44,550 bases of DNA, from contig JAHDXO010000075.1 of NCBI GenBank assembly GCA_023382975.1, positions 1-44,550 of the forward strand. Direction: 5' to 3'. Shown piece after piece: positions 1 to 8,519 of the stretch (positions are counted from its first letter, which is position 1; every line of letters starts with the position of its first letter). The translations under genes and the position numbers were made by a program. Below the pieces are notes generated by a model, which was given only the letters and a program-made list of their open reading frames with translations, searched no databases and was not told where the DNA came from. This DNA is from Pirellulaceae bacterium (GTDB taxonomy: Bacteria > Planctomycetota > Planctomycetia > Pirellulales > Pirellulaceae).

Positions 1-483
1 GTAGCCGGGCACGGTGATGCCGCCCTGGAAGGTCAGCAGCGAGGCGGTGAAGATGATCTTGCCGCGTCCGCGAGCCAGCATGTCCTTGCCGAACTCGCGG
101 CTCAGGACGAACTGGGCGTTCAGATTGACTTCCAACACCCGGTCCCAGTACTCGTCGGGATGCTCGGCCGCCGGTTTGCGCAGAATCGTCCCGGCGTTGT
201 TGACCAGGATGTCGATGGGCGGGCATTCGGCTTTGACTTGCTCGACCAGGCCGTAGACCGCCTGCCGATCCGCGAAATCGCACGAATAGCCGCGGAACGA
301 GCGGCCCGTCGCGCTCACCTCGCGCTCGACCTCGCTGCCCGAACGTTCCAGTTGTGCCGACACGCCGACGATATCCGCGCCGGCTTCGGCCAAGCCGACC
401 GCGATCGCTCGGCCGATCCCGCGGCGGCAACCGGTCACCAAGGCGGTCTTCCCATCCAGCTTGAAACGATCGAGGACACTCAT
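1..483 (-). CDS. SDR-family oxidoreductase, KduD-like (partial, 3' end outside window)
   Basis: This is a classical short-chain dehydrogenase that begins at ATG 483 and runs off the left edge, leaving 161 residues visible. The cofactor motif TGCRRGIG lies at residues 17-24, NNAG at 95-98, and the active-site Ser in FTASLL at about 148. The last visible residue, Tyr161 in TVPGY, fits the Tyr of the catalytic YxxxK motif by comparison with the family. The sequence style resembles 2-deoxy-D-gluconate / 5-keto-4-deoxyuronate dehydrogenases (KduD), which reduce or oxidise keto-deoxy sugar acids with NAD(H) in the cytoplasm. Its start overlaps the stop of the upstream MDR dehydrogenase (ATGA), so the two are probably translationally coupled and act in one sugar or sugar-acid pathway. 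The SDR assignment is sure; KduD-type substrate is inferred. Confidence 0.9.
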   Translation of the reverse strand, partial: MSVLDRFKLDGKTALVTGCRRGIGRAIAVGLAEAGADIVGVSAQLERSGSEVEREVSATGRSFRGYSCDFADRQAVYGLVEQVKAECPPIDILVNNAGTILRKPAAEHPDEYWDRVLEVNLNAQFVLSREFGKDMLARGRGKIIFTASLLTFQGGITVPGY

Positions 484-1511
484 CGCGACAACGGCTCCTT
501 TCCACACTGCAGAAGGTACTTCATTCCGGCGGGGTTTTCGTCGATCTCCTGAAACACTTGTTGCACATCGTCCAGCGGAGCGATGCGCGTGATGATCCGC
601 TCCAACGGCAGGCGACCGCTGGCAGCCAGCCGAATCGCCTCGTCGAAATCCTCGGCTTCGTACACTCGCACGCCGATCAACTGCAACTCCCGCCAGAAAA
701 ACTGGAACAGATCGACCGGCTGCCGCTGCGAGTGGATGGCGACCATCACGATCCTGCCTCGGATCCGCGGCAACTGCGTCATGGCTTCGACGCCCGCCGC
801 GGTGCCCGAGACCTCGAACACCACGTCGGCCATCGCGTCCTGGCTGAACCGCGCAACCGCCTCGACCAGATTCTCGGTCGACGGATTGACCGTGGCCAGT
901 CCGAATCCGGCGGCGAGTTCCAATCGCTTGGCGTTCACTTCGGAGACCAATACCTTGGCGCCCAACTCGCGGGCCACCAGCGCGATCAGCAGCCCGATCG
1001 GCCCGCCGCCGATGACCACCGCGTTCTCCCCGGCCTGAACGCGGGCCAGCCGCACATCGTGGCAGGCCACCGCCAGCGGCTCGATCAGCGCCGCATGGTC
1101 CAGCGGCAACGAGTCGGGTAAGCGGTGCAAGGTGTAAGCCGGCACTGTCCACGACGCCTGCATGGCGCCGGGCGTGTCGATGCCGATGAATTTGAGATTC
1201 TTGCCAATATGCGTGTAGCCGTTGTCCACCGGCGCCGGTTCGCCCGGCTTGAGCGGCCGAACCGCCACGCGGTCCCCAAGCTGGAAACCGGTGACGCCGG
1301 GTCCGAGCTCGGCAATCCGGCCCGCGGCTTCATGCCCGATCACCTGCGGGATCGCGACGCGGCGGTCCATCACGCCGTGGTAGATATGCACGTCGGTCCC
1401 GCACACGCCGCAGAACGCGACCTCCAGCCGTACTTCTCCCGGCCCCGGCGCGACCGCCTGGCCCTCGCCCACGCGAAACTGCCGCTGCCCCTGGTAATAC
1501 GCGGCCTTCAT
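480..1511 (-). CDS. Zinc-dependent medium-chain alcohol/polyol dehydrogenase (TDH/sorbitol dehydrogenase type)
   Basis: A 343-residue medium-chain dehydrogenase. Catalytic zinc ligands are visible as CGVCGTDVH (Cys37) and GHE (His60, Glu61). The Rossmann motif GGGPIG follows near residue 168. The lobe that normally carries four Cys for a structural zinc (around 90-100) has no cysteines here, reading GYTHIGKN, so only the catalytic zinc is expected. Family members oxidise secondary alcohols of polyols, L-threonine or sugar acids with NAD(P)+. A GGAGGG ribosome site precedes ATG 1511. The TGA stop overlaps the ATG of the downstream SDR gene. It lies in a minus-strand run with DUF1080 and Gfo/Idh/MocA genes, which suggests oxidation or reduction of a carbohydrate intermediate. 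Exact substrate unknown. Confidence 0.92.
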   Translation of the reverse strand: MKAAYYQGQRQFRVGEGQAVAPGPGEVRLEVAFCGVCGTDVHIYHGVMDRRVAIPQVIGHEAAGRIAELGPGVTGFQLGDRVAVRPLKPGEPAPVDNGYTHIGKNLKFIGIDTPGAMQASWTVPAYTLHRLPDSLPLDHAALIEPLAVACHDVRLARVQAGENAVVIGGGPIGLLIALVARELGAKVLVSEVNAKRLELAAGFGLATVNPSTENLVEAVARFSQDAMADVVFEVSGTAAGVEAMTQLPRIRGRIVMVAIHSQRQPVDLFQFFWRELQLIGVRVYEAEDFDEAIRLAASGRLPLERIITRIAPLDDVQQVFQEIDENPAGMKYLLQCGKEPLSR

Positions 1512-1622
1512 TGGAATCCCTCCGGTTGTTTCGTTTCAAAAGCCCATGTGCCCACCGCATCCGCAACGTCAATTCTGCGATTTCGCAGTGGGCGGGATCG
1601 TTCTCAAGCGGCCTCGAGACCG

Positions 1623-2246
1623 CTACTGGCGGATCTCGATGTTCCGGAACAGCACGTGCATGACGCAGCCGGAGTGCATCTGCAGGGCCAAGTGGCCTTC
1701 GGGGCGGCTGGGGTCGTCCTTCAACTCGGCGCTCTTGACACCGTTCACGTGGACGGTGACGTTGCCGCCGCGCGCTTCGATCACCATGTCATTCCATTGA
1801 TCGTCCTTGGTGAACGATTTTTCCAGTTCGTTGGACGCCTTGCTCACCCAGGCGCGGCCGTAGCTTTCGTAGATCCCACCGACGCCGCTGCCCGTGCGTC
1901 CGACTTGCACCTGCAGCCCGTGCGCCTTCTCGGGCTCTTTGACGATCGTTCGGATGTAGAAACCGCTGTCGCCGGAGAGGCACTTGAATTGGAAACGCAC
2001 GGTGAAGTCGCCGAACTTGGCGTCGCTGACCAGCAGACCGTACAGCTTCTCGTTGTCGGCGCGGCCGACGAACGCGCCGTCTTCGACGGTCCACGTTCCG
2101 TCGCCGACCGCATGCCAGCCGGTCAGCGTCTTGCCGTCCATCAGCGGACGCCAGTTGCCGGCGGGCTCTTCGCTCGCGGCCACCGTAACCATTGAGCAGA
2201 AGAGGATTGCGAAACAGACAAGTTGCAAACGATTCGAACGGATCAT
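1623..2246 (-). CDS. DUF1080 family secreted 3-keto-disaccharide hydrolase
   Basis: A 207-residue protein with an N-terminal signal peptide (cleavage likely after VAA, about residue 24) followed by one DUF1080 concanavalin-like jelly-roll domain. Family hallmarks are LMDGKTLTGWH near the start, SGFYIR in the middle and a closing FRNIEIR strand. DUF1080 proteins have been shown to cleave 3-keto-glycosides, and the family is greatly expanded in Planctomycetota. Start 2246 is chosen over the longer frame (2309) because AAGGAG sits just upstream and the signal peptide then begins cleanly with MIRSNR. It is encoded downstream of a Tat-exported Gfo/Idh/MocA dehydrogenase and upstream of two cytoplasmic dehydrogenases, an order that matches C3 oxidation followed by cleavage. 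Family call is strong; substrate is not determined. Confidence 0.9.
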   Translation of the reverse strand: MIRSNRLQLVCFAILFCSMVTVAASEEPAGNWRPLMDGKTLTGWHAVGDGTWTVEDGAFVGRADNEKLYGLLVSDAKFGDFTVRFQFKCLSGDSGFYIRTIVKEPEKAHGLQVQVGRTGSGVGGIYESYGRAWVSKASNELEKSFTKDDQWNDMVIEARGGNVTVHVNGVKSAELKDDPSRPEGHLALQMHSGCVMHVLFRNIEIRQ

Positions 2247-2326
2247 GGGTAACTCCTTGATGGCGAGTGAAAAAATGGTGAAGGCGGGTCGCGGGCACCG
2301 TGCGAGCATCCGACGAACGGATGACT

Positions 2327-2704
2327 CTACCGCGGCGTGGGCAACTGCCGATCACGGTACCAGACGAACGCCGCGGCCACAATGGCGAGGCCCAGCACGG
2401 TCATGGCCACCGCGTCGGCCAACGTGCGGCTGACGGACACGCCGGACAGTTGCCGCGCGAGCAGTTGCAGGTACGACGTGTCCGGATCGACATACCCAAG
2501 TTCGCGCCGGACTTGGAAATGCCAATCGGCGCAGATACAGTAACCCCAGCCGTACCAGTAGCCCAGCACGAACCAGGACACCAGCGTCGCCCCGAGCGTC
2601 AGCCGATGGACGACTCGGGTTCTTTTCCACATCCAGCCGGTCATGTTGAACACGATCAGCCCGGTGTGCAGGACGAAACATGCGATGTCCAGAAACGCAA
2701 GCAT
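2327..2704 (-). CDS. DUF2784-like small integral membrane protein
   Basis: A 125-residue protein with about three hydrophobic segments (near residues 4-24, 36-56 and 97-115). The segment GYCICADWHFQVRRELG after the second helix and the overall pattern resemble DUF2784 proteins, whose function is unknown. It starts only 8 bases after the stop of the Tat-exported Gfo/Idh/MocA gene and is followed by DUF1080, so it is probably co-transcribed with a periplasmic sugar-oxidation module. A role as membrane partner is possible but not shown by the sequence. The DUF2784 call is from recalled pattern similarity and is moderately certain. Confidence 0.7.
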   Translation of the reverse strand: MLAFLDIACFVLHTGLIVFNMTGWMWKRTRVVHRLTLGATLVSWFVLGYWYGWGYCICADWHFQVRRELGYVDPDTSYLQLLARQLSGVSVSRTLADAVAMTVLGLAIVAAAFVWYRDRQLPTPR

Positions 2705-2712
2705 GTCGCCGA

Positions 2713-4068
2713 CTAGACCGCCCAGCCCGCACGAGCCTCGGGTTTTACCCAGCGGTTCGCTTCGTCACTGTTGGTGAAACGCATGTTCGGGCCGTCCCAC
2801 TCGAGTTTCGTTCCGGCCAATCGGACGGCGATCATGCCCAGCAAACCCAGTTCGGTCAGCGGGCCGCCGTAGCTGAAGGGCGAACCCGCTTGTCGGCCCT
2901 CGCGAATCGCGTTGACCCAATCGGCGTGGTGCCCAGGCACGCGAGGCAGTGTCGGCTCGGGGCTCTTGTACTCCTGCATCTTGGTCTCCGGGACGATGCG
3001 CACCCCGCCGGCGCCGTGGGAGCCGTAGGTGATGGTGCCCTTGTCGCCGATCACCACCGCGCCGGTGCCGGGCGGGTTGCGGCCTTCCTCCAGATCCTTC
3101 GGGCGCGGGGGACGCCGGTCGCCGTCGTACCAGACCAGCTTGACCGGCCCGCGGTCGCCCTTGGCCGCGAACTCGAACGTGATGGCCGTTCCCGGCGGGT
3201 AGACCTCGGCGTGCTCGACTGGGTCGTACTCGTCCGCCTCGGCCTGGACCGACTGCGGCGCGCCCAGATCCAGGGCCCAGAACACAGGATCGACCACGTG
3301 GCAGATCCAATCGCCGATGCAGCCCGTGCCGAACGGCGTCCAGCCTCGCCAGTTCCAGGGAACGTACATCGGGTTGTACGGTCGCTCGGCCACCGGGCCC
3401 AGCCACAGATCCCAGTCCAGATGAGCGGGCACCGTGTGCGTCTCCGAGCGGCGCGGCAGATTGCGGATCTGGCTGTACACGTCCTTGAAGGCGTCGCAGC
3501 AGGCGTGGACTTCCTGAACCTGGCCGATCGCGCCGTCCCAAATCCATTCGCAGAAGGTGCGGATCGAGCCGGACGAATGGCCTTGGTTGCCCAACTGCGT
3601 GACCACCCCGCTCTCGCGAGCCGCGTCGATCAGCGTGCGCACCTCGTGGACCGAATGAGCCAGCGGCTTTTCGCAGTACAAGTGCTTCTTGCGGTTCATG
3701 GCCTCCTTGCAGATCACGGCATGCGTGTGGTCCGGCGTGGCCACCATCACCGCGTCGATCTGTTTGTCCATTTCGTCGAACATCTTGCGGAAGTCGCGGA
3801 AGCGTTTGGCGTTGGGAAAGGCATTGAAGGCCTCGCCCGCCCGCTGGTCGTCGACATCGCACAAGGCGACGATGTTCTCGTTGCGGAAGTTCTGGATATC
3901 GCCCCAGCCCTGTCCGCCGACGCCGATCCCGGCGATATTGATCTTCTCGTTCGCGCTCGGCGCATCCTGGGATCCCAGAACGTGCCGCGGTACGATGGTA
4001 AACAACGCCGCTGCGGCGCCGGTGCTGCGCACGAATTGTCGTCGGGTCACTCGATGGTCGCGATGCAT
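2713..4068 (-). CDS. Tat-exported Gfo/Idh/MocA family oxidoreductase
   Basis: A 451-residue NAD(P)-dependent sugar oxidoreductase. The N-terminus carries a twin-arginine signal (TRRQFVRS at 8-15, then a hydrophobic Ala-rich stretch), so the enzyme is exported folded, probably with its cofactor bound. The Rossmann fold begins around residue 44 with GIGVGGQGWGD, and the family EKP motif with the catalytic Lys is at 133-135 (YCEKPLAHS). The C-terminal half is the usual Gfo/Idh/MocA alpha/beta domain. GAGGAG precedes ATG 4068. It is the first gene of a minus-strand operon containing DUF1080, and exported members of this family are known to oxidise C3 of glycosides. The particular glycoside is unknown. 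The 278-base gap upstream, shared with the divergent uroD-like gene, must hold both promoters; no clear box was recognised there. Confidence 0.93.
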   Translation of the reverse strand: MHRDHRVTRRQFVRSTGAAAALFTIVPRHVLGSQDAPSANEKINIAGIGVGGQGWGDIQNFRNENIVALCDVDDQRAGEAFNAFPNAKRFRDFRKMFDEMDKQIDAVMVATPDHTHAVICKEAMNRKKHLYCEKPLAHSVHEVRTLIDAARESGVVTQLGNQGHSSGSIRTFCEWIWDGAIGQVQEVHACCDAFKDVYSQIRNLPRRSETHTVPAHLDWDLWLGPVAERPYNPMYVPWNWRGWTPFGTGCIGDWICHVVDPVFWALDLGAPQSVQAEADEYDPVEHAEVYPPGTAITFEFAAKGDRGPVKLVWYDGDRRPPRPKDLEEGRNPPGTGAVVIGDKGTITYGSHGAGGVRIVPETKMQEYKSPEPTLPRVPGHHADWVNAIREGRQAGSPFSYGGPLTELGLLGMIAVRLAGTKLEWDGPNMRFTNSDEANRWVKPEARAGWAV

Positions 4069-4346
4069 GGTTACTCCTCAGCTATCAGGTAGGAAGGAAA
4101 CAGAATCGGGGACGCCGGGTGTTTCGCGGACACTCCCGGTCGATTACCAGTTTACGACACGACAACTTGGGAATGCCACTCCCCGCAGGAAAAGTCATCC
4201 CCGTCCGGGAAGAACCGACCAGCGTGATTGAAACGGCTCTCCAGCAACGACTTGCGTCGAGACCCTTCTCCTCGGATCGCCGCGCTGGCTCTGGCAGATC
4301 GCATCCGGCGGCGTTAGAATCGCGGGCAAAGAGGAAGGACCGGAAC

Positions 4347-5612
4347 ATGAATTCTCGTCAGCGGCTAGAGGCCGCGCTTCAGCATCGCCAGCCCGACCGG
4401 GTTTGCGTCGACTTCGGCGCCAGCTTCGTCACGGGGGTCCATGTGTCGGTGGTGGACAAGCTTCGCCGGGCGATGCTGGGGGACGGTCTCTGGCGAGTCA
4501 AGGTGATCGAGCCGTACCAGATGCTGGGCGAGGTGGACGATGCGCTGCGCGAGCCGCTGGGCGCCGACGTGATCGGCGTGCTGGGCCGCAAATCGTTGCT
4601 GGGCACCGACGAGGCGGGTTGGAAACCGTTCACCCTGTTCGACGGGACCGAAGTGCTGGTGCCCCACAATTTCAACACGACGGTCGAGGACGGAACCGGC
4701 GATCTGCTGATGTATCCCGAGGGCGACACGTCGGCGGCGCCCAGCGCCAGGATGCCCAAGGGCGGATATTTCTTCGACTCGATCATCCGCCAGCAGCCGT
4801 TCGACGAGAACCAACTCGATCCGGCGGACAACTGCGAGGAATTCGGCTTATTCGACGAACGGGACCTGGCGTTCTACCGGCAGCGCCGCCAGTGGTTTGA
4901 CGAACGGCGCGAGTACGGCGCGCTGCTGGTGATGCCGGGGGCCGGCTTTGGCGACATCGCGATGGTGCCGGCCCCGTTCCTGAAGCATCCCAAGGGAATC
5001 CGCGACATCGAGGAGTGGTACGTCTCGACGGCGATCCGCCGGGACTTCGTTTACCAAGTCTTCGAGCGGCAATGCGAGATCGCGCTGCAGAACATCGACA
5101 CGCTGATCGATCTGTTCGGCGATGTGGTGCAAGTCGCCTTGATCAGCGGGACCGATTTCGGCACCCAGCGGGGTCTGTTCGTATCCGTCGACGCCTACCG
5201 CGATTTGTTCAAGCCGTTCCACCAGCGGGTCAACCGGCTCATCCACCAGCGGACCGGCTGGAAGACGTTCATTCATTCGTGCGGCGGGGTGTGGGATCTG
5301 ATCGGCGACTTCATCGAGGCCGGGTTCGACATTCTGAATCCCGTCCAGTGTTCGGCGGCGAAGATGGAACCGCGGGCACTGAAAAAGGAATTCGGTCCGC
5401 ACATCACCTTCTGGGGCGGCGGCGTGGACACGCAGAAGACCTTGCCGTTCGGCACGCCGGACGACGTGTACCGCGAGGTGCGGGAACGGATCGAGATTTT
5501 CAACGAGGGCGGCGGTTTCGTCTTCAATACAATTCACAACATCCAAGGGAACACGCCACTGGCGAATGTCCAGGCGATGCTGCGCGCCATCCGCGACAGT
5601 TCCCGCGGTTGA
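4347..5612 (+). CDS. Uroporphyrinogen decarboxylase family protein (MtaA/CmuA-like methyltransferase)
   Basis: A 421-residue protein of the UroD superfamily. The motif HSCGG near residue 311 and the following DILNPVQ / FWGGGVDTQ stretch are typical of the corrinoid or methylcobamide methyltransferase branch, where the Cys and nearby residues bind zinc, rather than of true haem-synthesis HemE. Planctomycete genomes carry many such paralogues, mostly of unknown substrate. The frame is open upstream to 4119, but ATG 4347 is chosen because AGGAAGGA lies directly ahead and the product starts MNSRQRLEAAL, a common family start. It is divergent from the Gfo/Idh/MocA operon and is followed after 28 bases by the TPR gene. 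Function beyond the family is not clear. Confidence 0.88.
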   Translation: MNSRQRLEAALQHRQPDRVCVDFGASFVTGVHVSVVDKLRRAMLGDGLWRVKVIEPYQMLGEVDDALREPLGADVIGVLGRKSLLGTDEAGWKPFTLFDGTEVLVPHNFNTTVEDGTGDLLMYPEGDTSAAPSARMPKGGYFFDSIIRQQPFDENQLDPADNCEEFGLFDERDLAFYRQRRQWFDERREYGALLVMPGAGFGDIAMVPAPFLKHPKGIRDIEEWYVSTAIRRDFVYQVFERQCEIALQNIDTLIDLFGDVVQVALISGTDFGTQRGLFVSVDAYRDLFKPFHQRVNRLIHQRTGWKTFIHSCGGVWDLIGDFIEAGFDILNPVQCSAAKMEPRALKKEFGPHITFWGGGVDTQKTLPFGTPDDVYREVRERIEIFNEGGGFVFNTIHNIQGNTPLANVQAMLRAIRDSSRG

Positions 5613-5640
5613 CGGGTGCGGCCGGTCAGGAAAGGTGACG

Positions 5641-8460
5641 ATGCCCGAATTCGAACGCATGGTGGTGCTGCTGACGCCGGAGGGCGGATACTCGCAGCGT
5701 GTCGACAACGCTGCGTTCGGTCATTTCATGATCGTGCTGCTCCGCGAGATCGAACGTGCGCTCGGCGAGCAACCGCCCGACCAGCCGCTGTTGCTTCAGA
5801 CGTCGTTGGCCTTGTTGCCCGACGGCCAGCGTCTGGTCCAGATCGATGCTTCTCCGGCGGACATGAATGGACCGATCCGCGCGAGGTTGGCCCCGCGGCT
5901 CGAAGATCTGCCCGTGCCGCCCGTCGACGGCGGACCCGTCGCGGTGCTGGTGCGTTCGGCGTCGCCCGGCGTGTCGGCGGCGACACCTGCGGACGATCTT
6001 CCGCCGCCGTTCGCGGCCGTCTTTGGAAAGAACGGCGCAGCGATCTTGGGAGAGAACGGCGCATCGACCTTGGACGAAGCACTGATGCGGTGGGCGGGGC
6101 TAGGATCTTCGGCGCGGACCCGCTCGGCTGGCGGGCGACCTGCCGGGGCGCGGCTGCGGGCGTGGTTTTCGAACCTACCGGTTTTTTCCTGGGTCGCCGA
6201 CCGCATGTCCCGCATGTTTCGCCGCCGCGTGGTGGAAGCAGCACCGGTCCCGCCGGTTCTGCCCGCGGCGATCACCGAGCAAATGCAGCGGTACGGCCAA
6301 TTGGCCGATTCGGGCGACTTGGCGCCGTTGGACGGCACGGAGCGCGATGCAGAGAGCCTTACCGCATTGATCGCGCGCTATCCGGACGACCCGCGGTTGT
6401 ACGGACTGCGCGGCGACTGCTACAAGTCGGCGGGGGATTTCGAGCGGGCGATCGCTGACTACACCGAATTGCTTGCGCGGCTGCCACACAATTCGAGCGG
6501 CTATCTGGTGCGGGCGGAGTGTCACTATCTGAGCGCCGAGCGTCAGCAGGCGCTGGCCGACGTCAATCGGGCGCTGGATTGCGATCCGCAGAACGCGGCG
6601 GCGTGGGCGCTGCGGGCTGCGATGTTGTGGGATCTGGGCGCGACGGACCAAGCGCTGGCGGACTACGAAGCGGCGATCCGAGCCAATCCGCGGAGCGCCG
6701 ACGGGTACGTGATGCGGGCTCGCCGGTACGCGATGAAAGGCCGCTGGGCGGAGGCGCTGGCCGACAGCGAGGCCGCGCTGCGCTGCGATCCGCACGATCC
6801 GCAGGCCCGTCTGATGCGCGCGATGATGCGGCGGCAGCTAGCGGAAGACCGCGGCACCTTCTTGGCCGAATCGGCCGGCATCCTGGCCGACTGCGACGCC
6901 GCGCTGGAGGTCGAGCCGGAAAACGCCGAATTCTGGGCGGCGCGGGCCGAGGTGAAGCTCGCGGCCCGGGAACTTCGGTCGGCCGAAGAGGATTGCCGGC
7001 GGGCGCTGGAACTGGATTCGGACTGCATGCTGGCCTACGCCCTGCTGGGGCAGATCCATCGCCGCCGCGGCGAGTTCCCGGAATCCATCGAAAACTGCAC
7101 GCAAGCGCTGCGGCGGGGGATGTTCGACACGCGCGTGTTCCTCTGCCGGGCCGAAGCGAGCGCGGGGCTGAACGAGATCGAACAGGCGCTGGAGGACTGC
7201 GACACCGTCATGCAACTGAAGCCGGACGGCGTGGATGCCTACGGCCTGCAGGCCCAGATCCACATGCGGGAGGGCGATTTTGAAGCGGCCGTCGACGACT
7301 GTTCCGCGGCCGTCGCCATCGATCCGGAATGGTACGTCGGGTACATGCTGCGCGGCCACGCCCGGCAATGCCTGGGCGAGTTGACGCTGGCCCTGGAGGA
7401 TTTGAACCGGGCGGTCCTGCTGGCGCCGGAGGACGCCGCGTCCCGATACCACCGCGGACTGGTGCTGCACCGGCTGGACCGGAGCGAAGAAGCGCTGGCC
7501 GATTTCGACCGCGCCGTGGCGCTGGATTCGGAGTTGGTCGAAGCGTACTTCCATCGATCGATCGTCCGGATGGAGCAGGGCGAGTTCGACAAGGCGCTAC
7601 TCGATCTGGACGAAGTTCTGTTGCGGGAGCCCGACTTCGCCCCCGCGTATTTCAACCGCGGCAACGTCTACCGCTGGCAGGGCAATCTGGACGCGGCCCT
7701 GCGCGACTTTGACGCGGTCATCGACTTGTGCCCGACCTTGGCGGCCGGCTACAGTTGCCGGGGCGATATCTGGACGGAGAAGGGCGAGGACGACCGCGCC
7801 CGCGAAGACTACCGCGAAGCGGTGAATCTGGACCCCGGCGCCGCGGAGCATTTCACGCTGCAGCGGCTGATGGCCGAAGCGATGCACCATCAGCGGCGGG
7901 AACAGTACGCCGAGGTCATCGCCCGCGCGAGCGAGGCGATCGACCTGGAGCCGGCTTTCCTGCCGGCCTTTGCGATCCGTGCCGGAGCGTACTGGTACGC
8001 GGAACAGCACGTCGAGGCGGTTGAGGACTACACGCATCTGTTGGAAGAGACGGGCGAGACGTTCTTCGCCTTGAACGGACGTGGACAGGTGTTCGCCGAG
8101 ATGGGCGAGTACGCCGCCGCCTTGGACGATCTGAACCGCGCGATCGAATTGGTCGAGGGGGATCCGCCCGGAACCGCCGCTGCCTACGCCCGGAACGGCC
8201 GCGGTCTGGCCTTGGCCGGTCTGGAACGCTACGACGAAGCCCAGCGAGAATTCGACGCGTCCCGAGCCATCTGCCCGGACAACGCCTGGTTGGACTACAA
8301 TCAAGGCTGGATGCACCATCAGCGCCACCAAACCCAGCAGGCCGCAGCCAGCTTCCGCGCGGCGCTCGAAAAACAATCGCCGCGCCTGACGCCCCGAAAA
8401 CGTAGCCGCGCCCGCGCCTTCCTGGCCTCGCTCGAAAAACCGGCCGAAGGACGCCAATAA
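5641..8460 (+). CDS. Large tetratricopeptide-repeat protein
   Basis: A 939-residue soluble protein. Residues 1 to about 130 form a domain I do not recognise (starts MPEFERMVVLLTPEGG). Residues 130-230 are low-complexity and Pro/Ala/Gly-rich, with a short basic stretch RMSRMFRRR. From about 235 to 935 the sequence is a nearly continuous array of 34-residue TPR units, seen as repeated patterns such as ALADYEAAIRANP and ALEDLNRAVLLAP, about eighteen to twenty in number. TPR arrays are protein-binding scaffolds. No signal peptide or catalytic domain is visible. Start 5641 is preferred to 5566 because AGGAAAGG precedes it. It sits between a UroD-family gene and an MscK-like channel on the same strand. 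No specific partner can be named. Confidence 0.88.
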   Translation: MPEFERMVVLLTPEGGYSQRVDNAAFGHFMIVLLREIERALGEQPPDQPLLLQTSLALLPDGQRLVQIDASPADMNGPIRARLAPRLEDLPVPPVDGGPVAVLVRSASPGVSAATPADDLPPPFAAVFGKNGAAILGENGASTLDEALMRWAGLGSSARTRSAGGRPAGARLRAWFSNLPVFSWVADRMSRMFRRRVVEAAPVPPVLPAAITEQMQRYGQLADSGDLAPLDGTERDAESLTALIARYPDDPRLYGLRGDCYKSAGDFERAIADYTELLARLPHNSSGYLVRAECHYLSAERQQALADVNRALDCDPQNAAAWALRAAMLWDLGATDQALADYEAAIRANPRSADGYVMRARRYAMKGRWAEALADSEAALRCDPHDPQARLMRAMMRRQLAEDRGTFLAESAGILADCDAALEVEPENAEFWAARAEVKLAARELRSAEEDCRRALELDSDCMLAYALLGQIHRRRGEFPESIENCTQALRRGMFDTRVFLCRAEASAGLNEIEQALEDCDTVMQLKPDGVDAYGLQAQIHMREGDFEAAVDDCSAAVAIDPEWYVGYMLRGHARQCLGELTLALEDLNRAVLLAPEDAASRYHRGLVLHRLDRSEEALADFDRAVALDSELVEAYFHRSIVRMEQGEFDKALLDLDEVLLREPDFAPAYFNRGNVYRWQGNLDAALRDFDAVIDLCPTLAAGYSCRGDIWTEKGEDDRAREDYREAVNLDPGAAEHFTLQRLMAEAMHHQRREQYAEVIARASEAIDLEPAFLPAFAIRAGAYWYAEQHVEAVEDYTHLLEETGETFFALNGRGQVFAEMGEYAAALDDLNRAIELVEGDPPGTAAAYARNGRGLALAGLERYDEAQREFDASRAICPDNAWLDYNQGWMHHQRHQTQQAAASFRAALEKQSPRLTPRKRSRARAFLASLEKPAEGRQ

Positions 8461-8519
8461 CGCGGGCGGCTCGGATCGACATGGCACGATGCGCGGAGGA
8501 ATGGTATAGATCAAGGACG

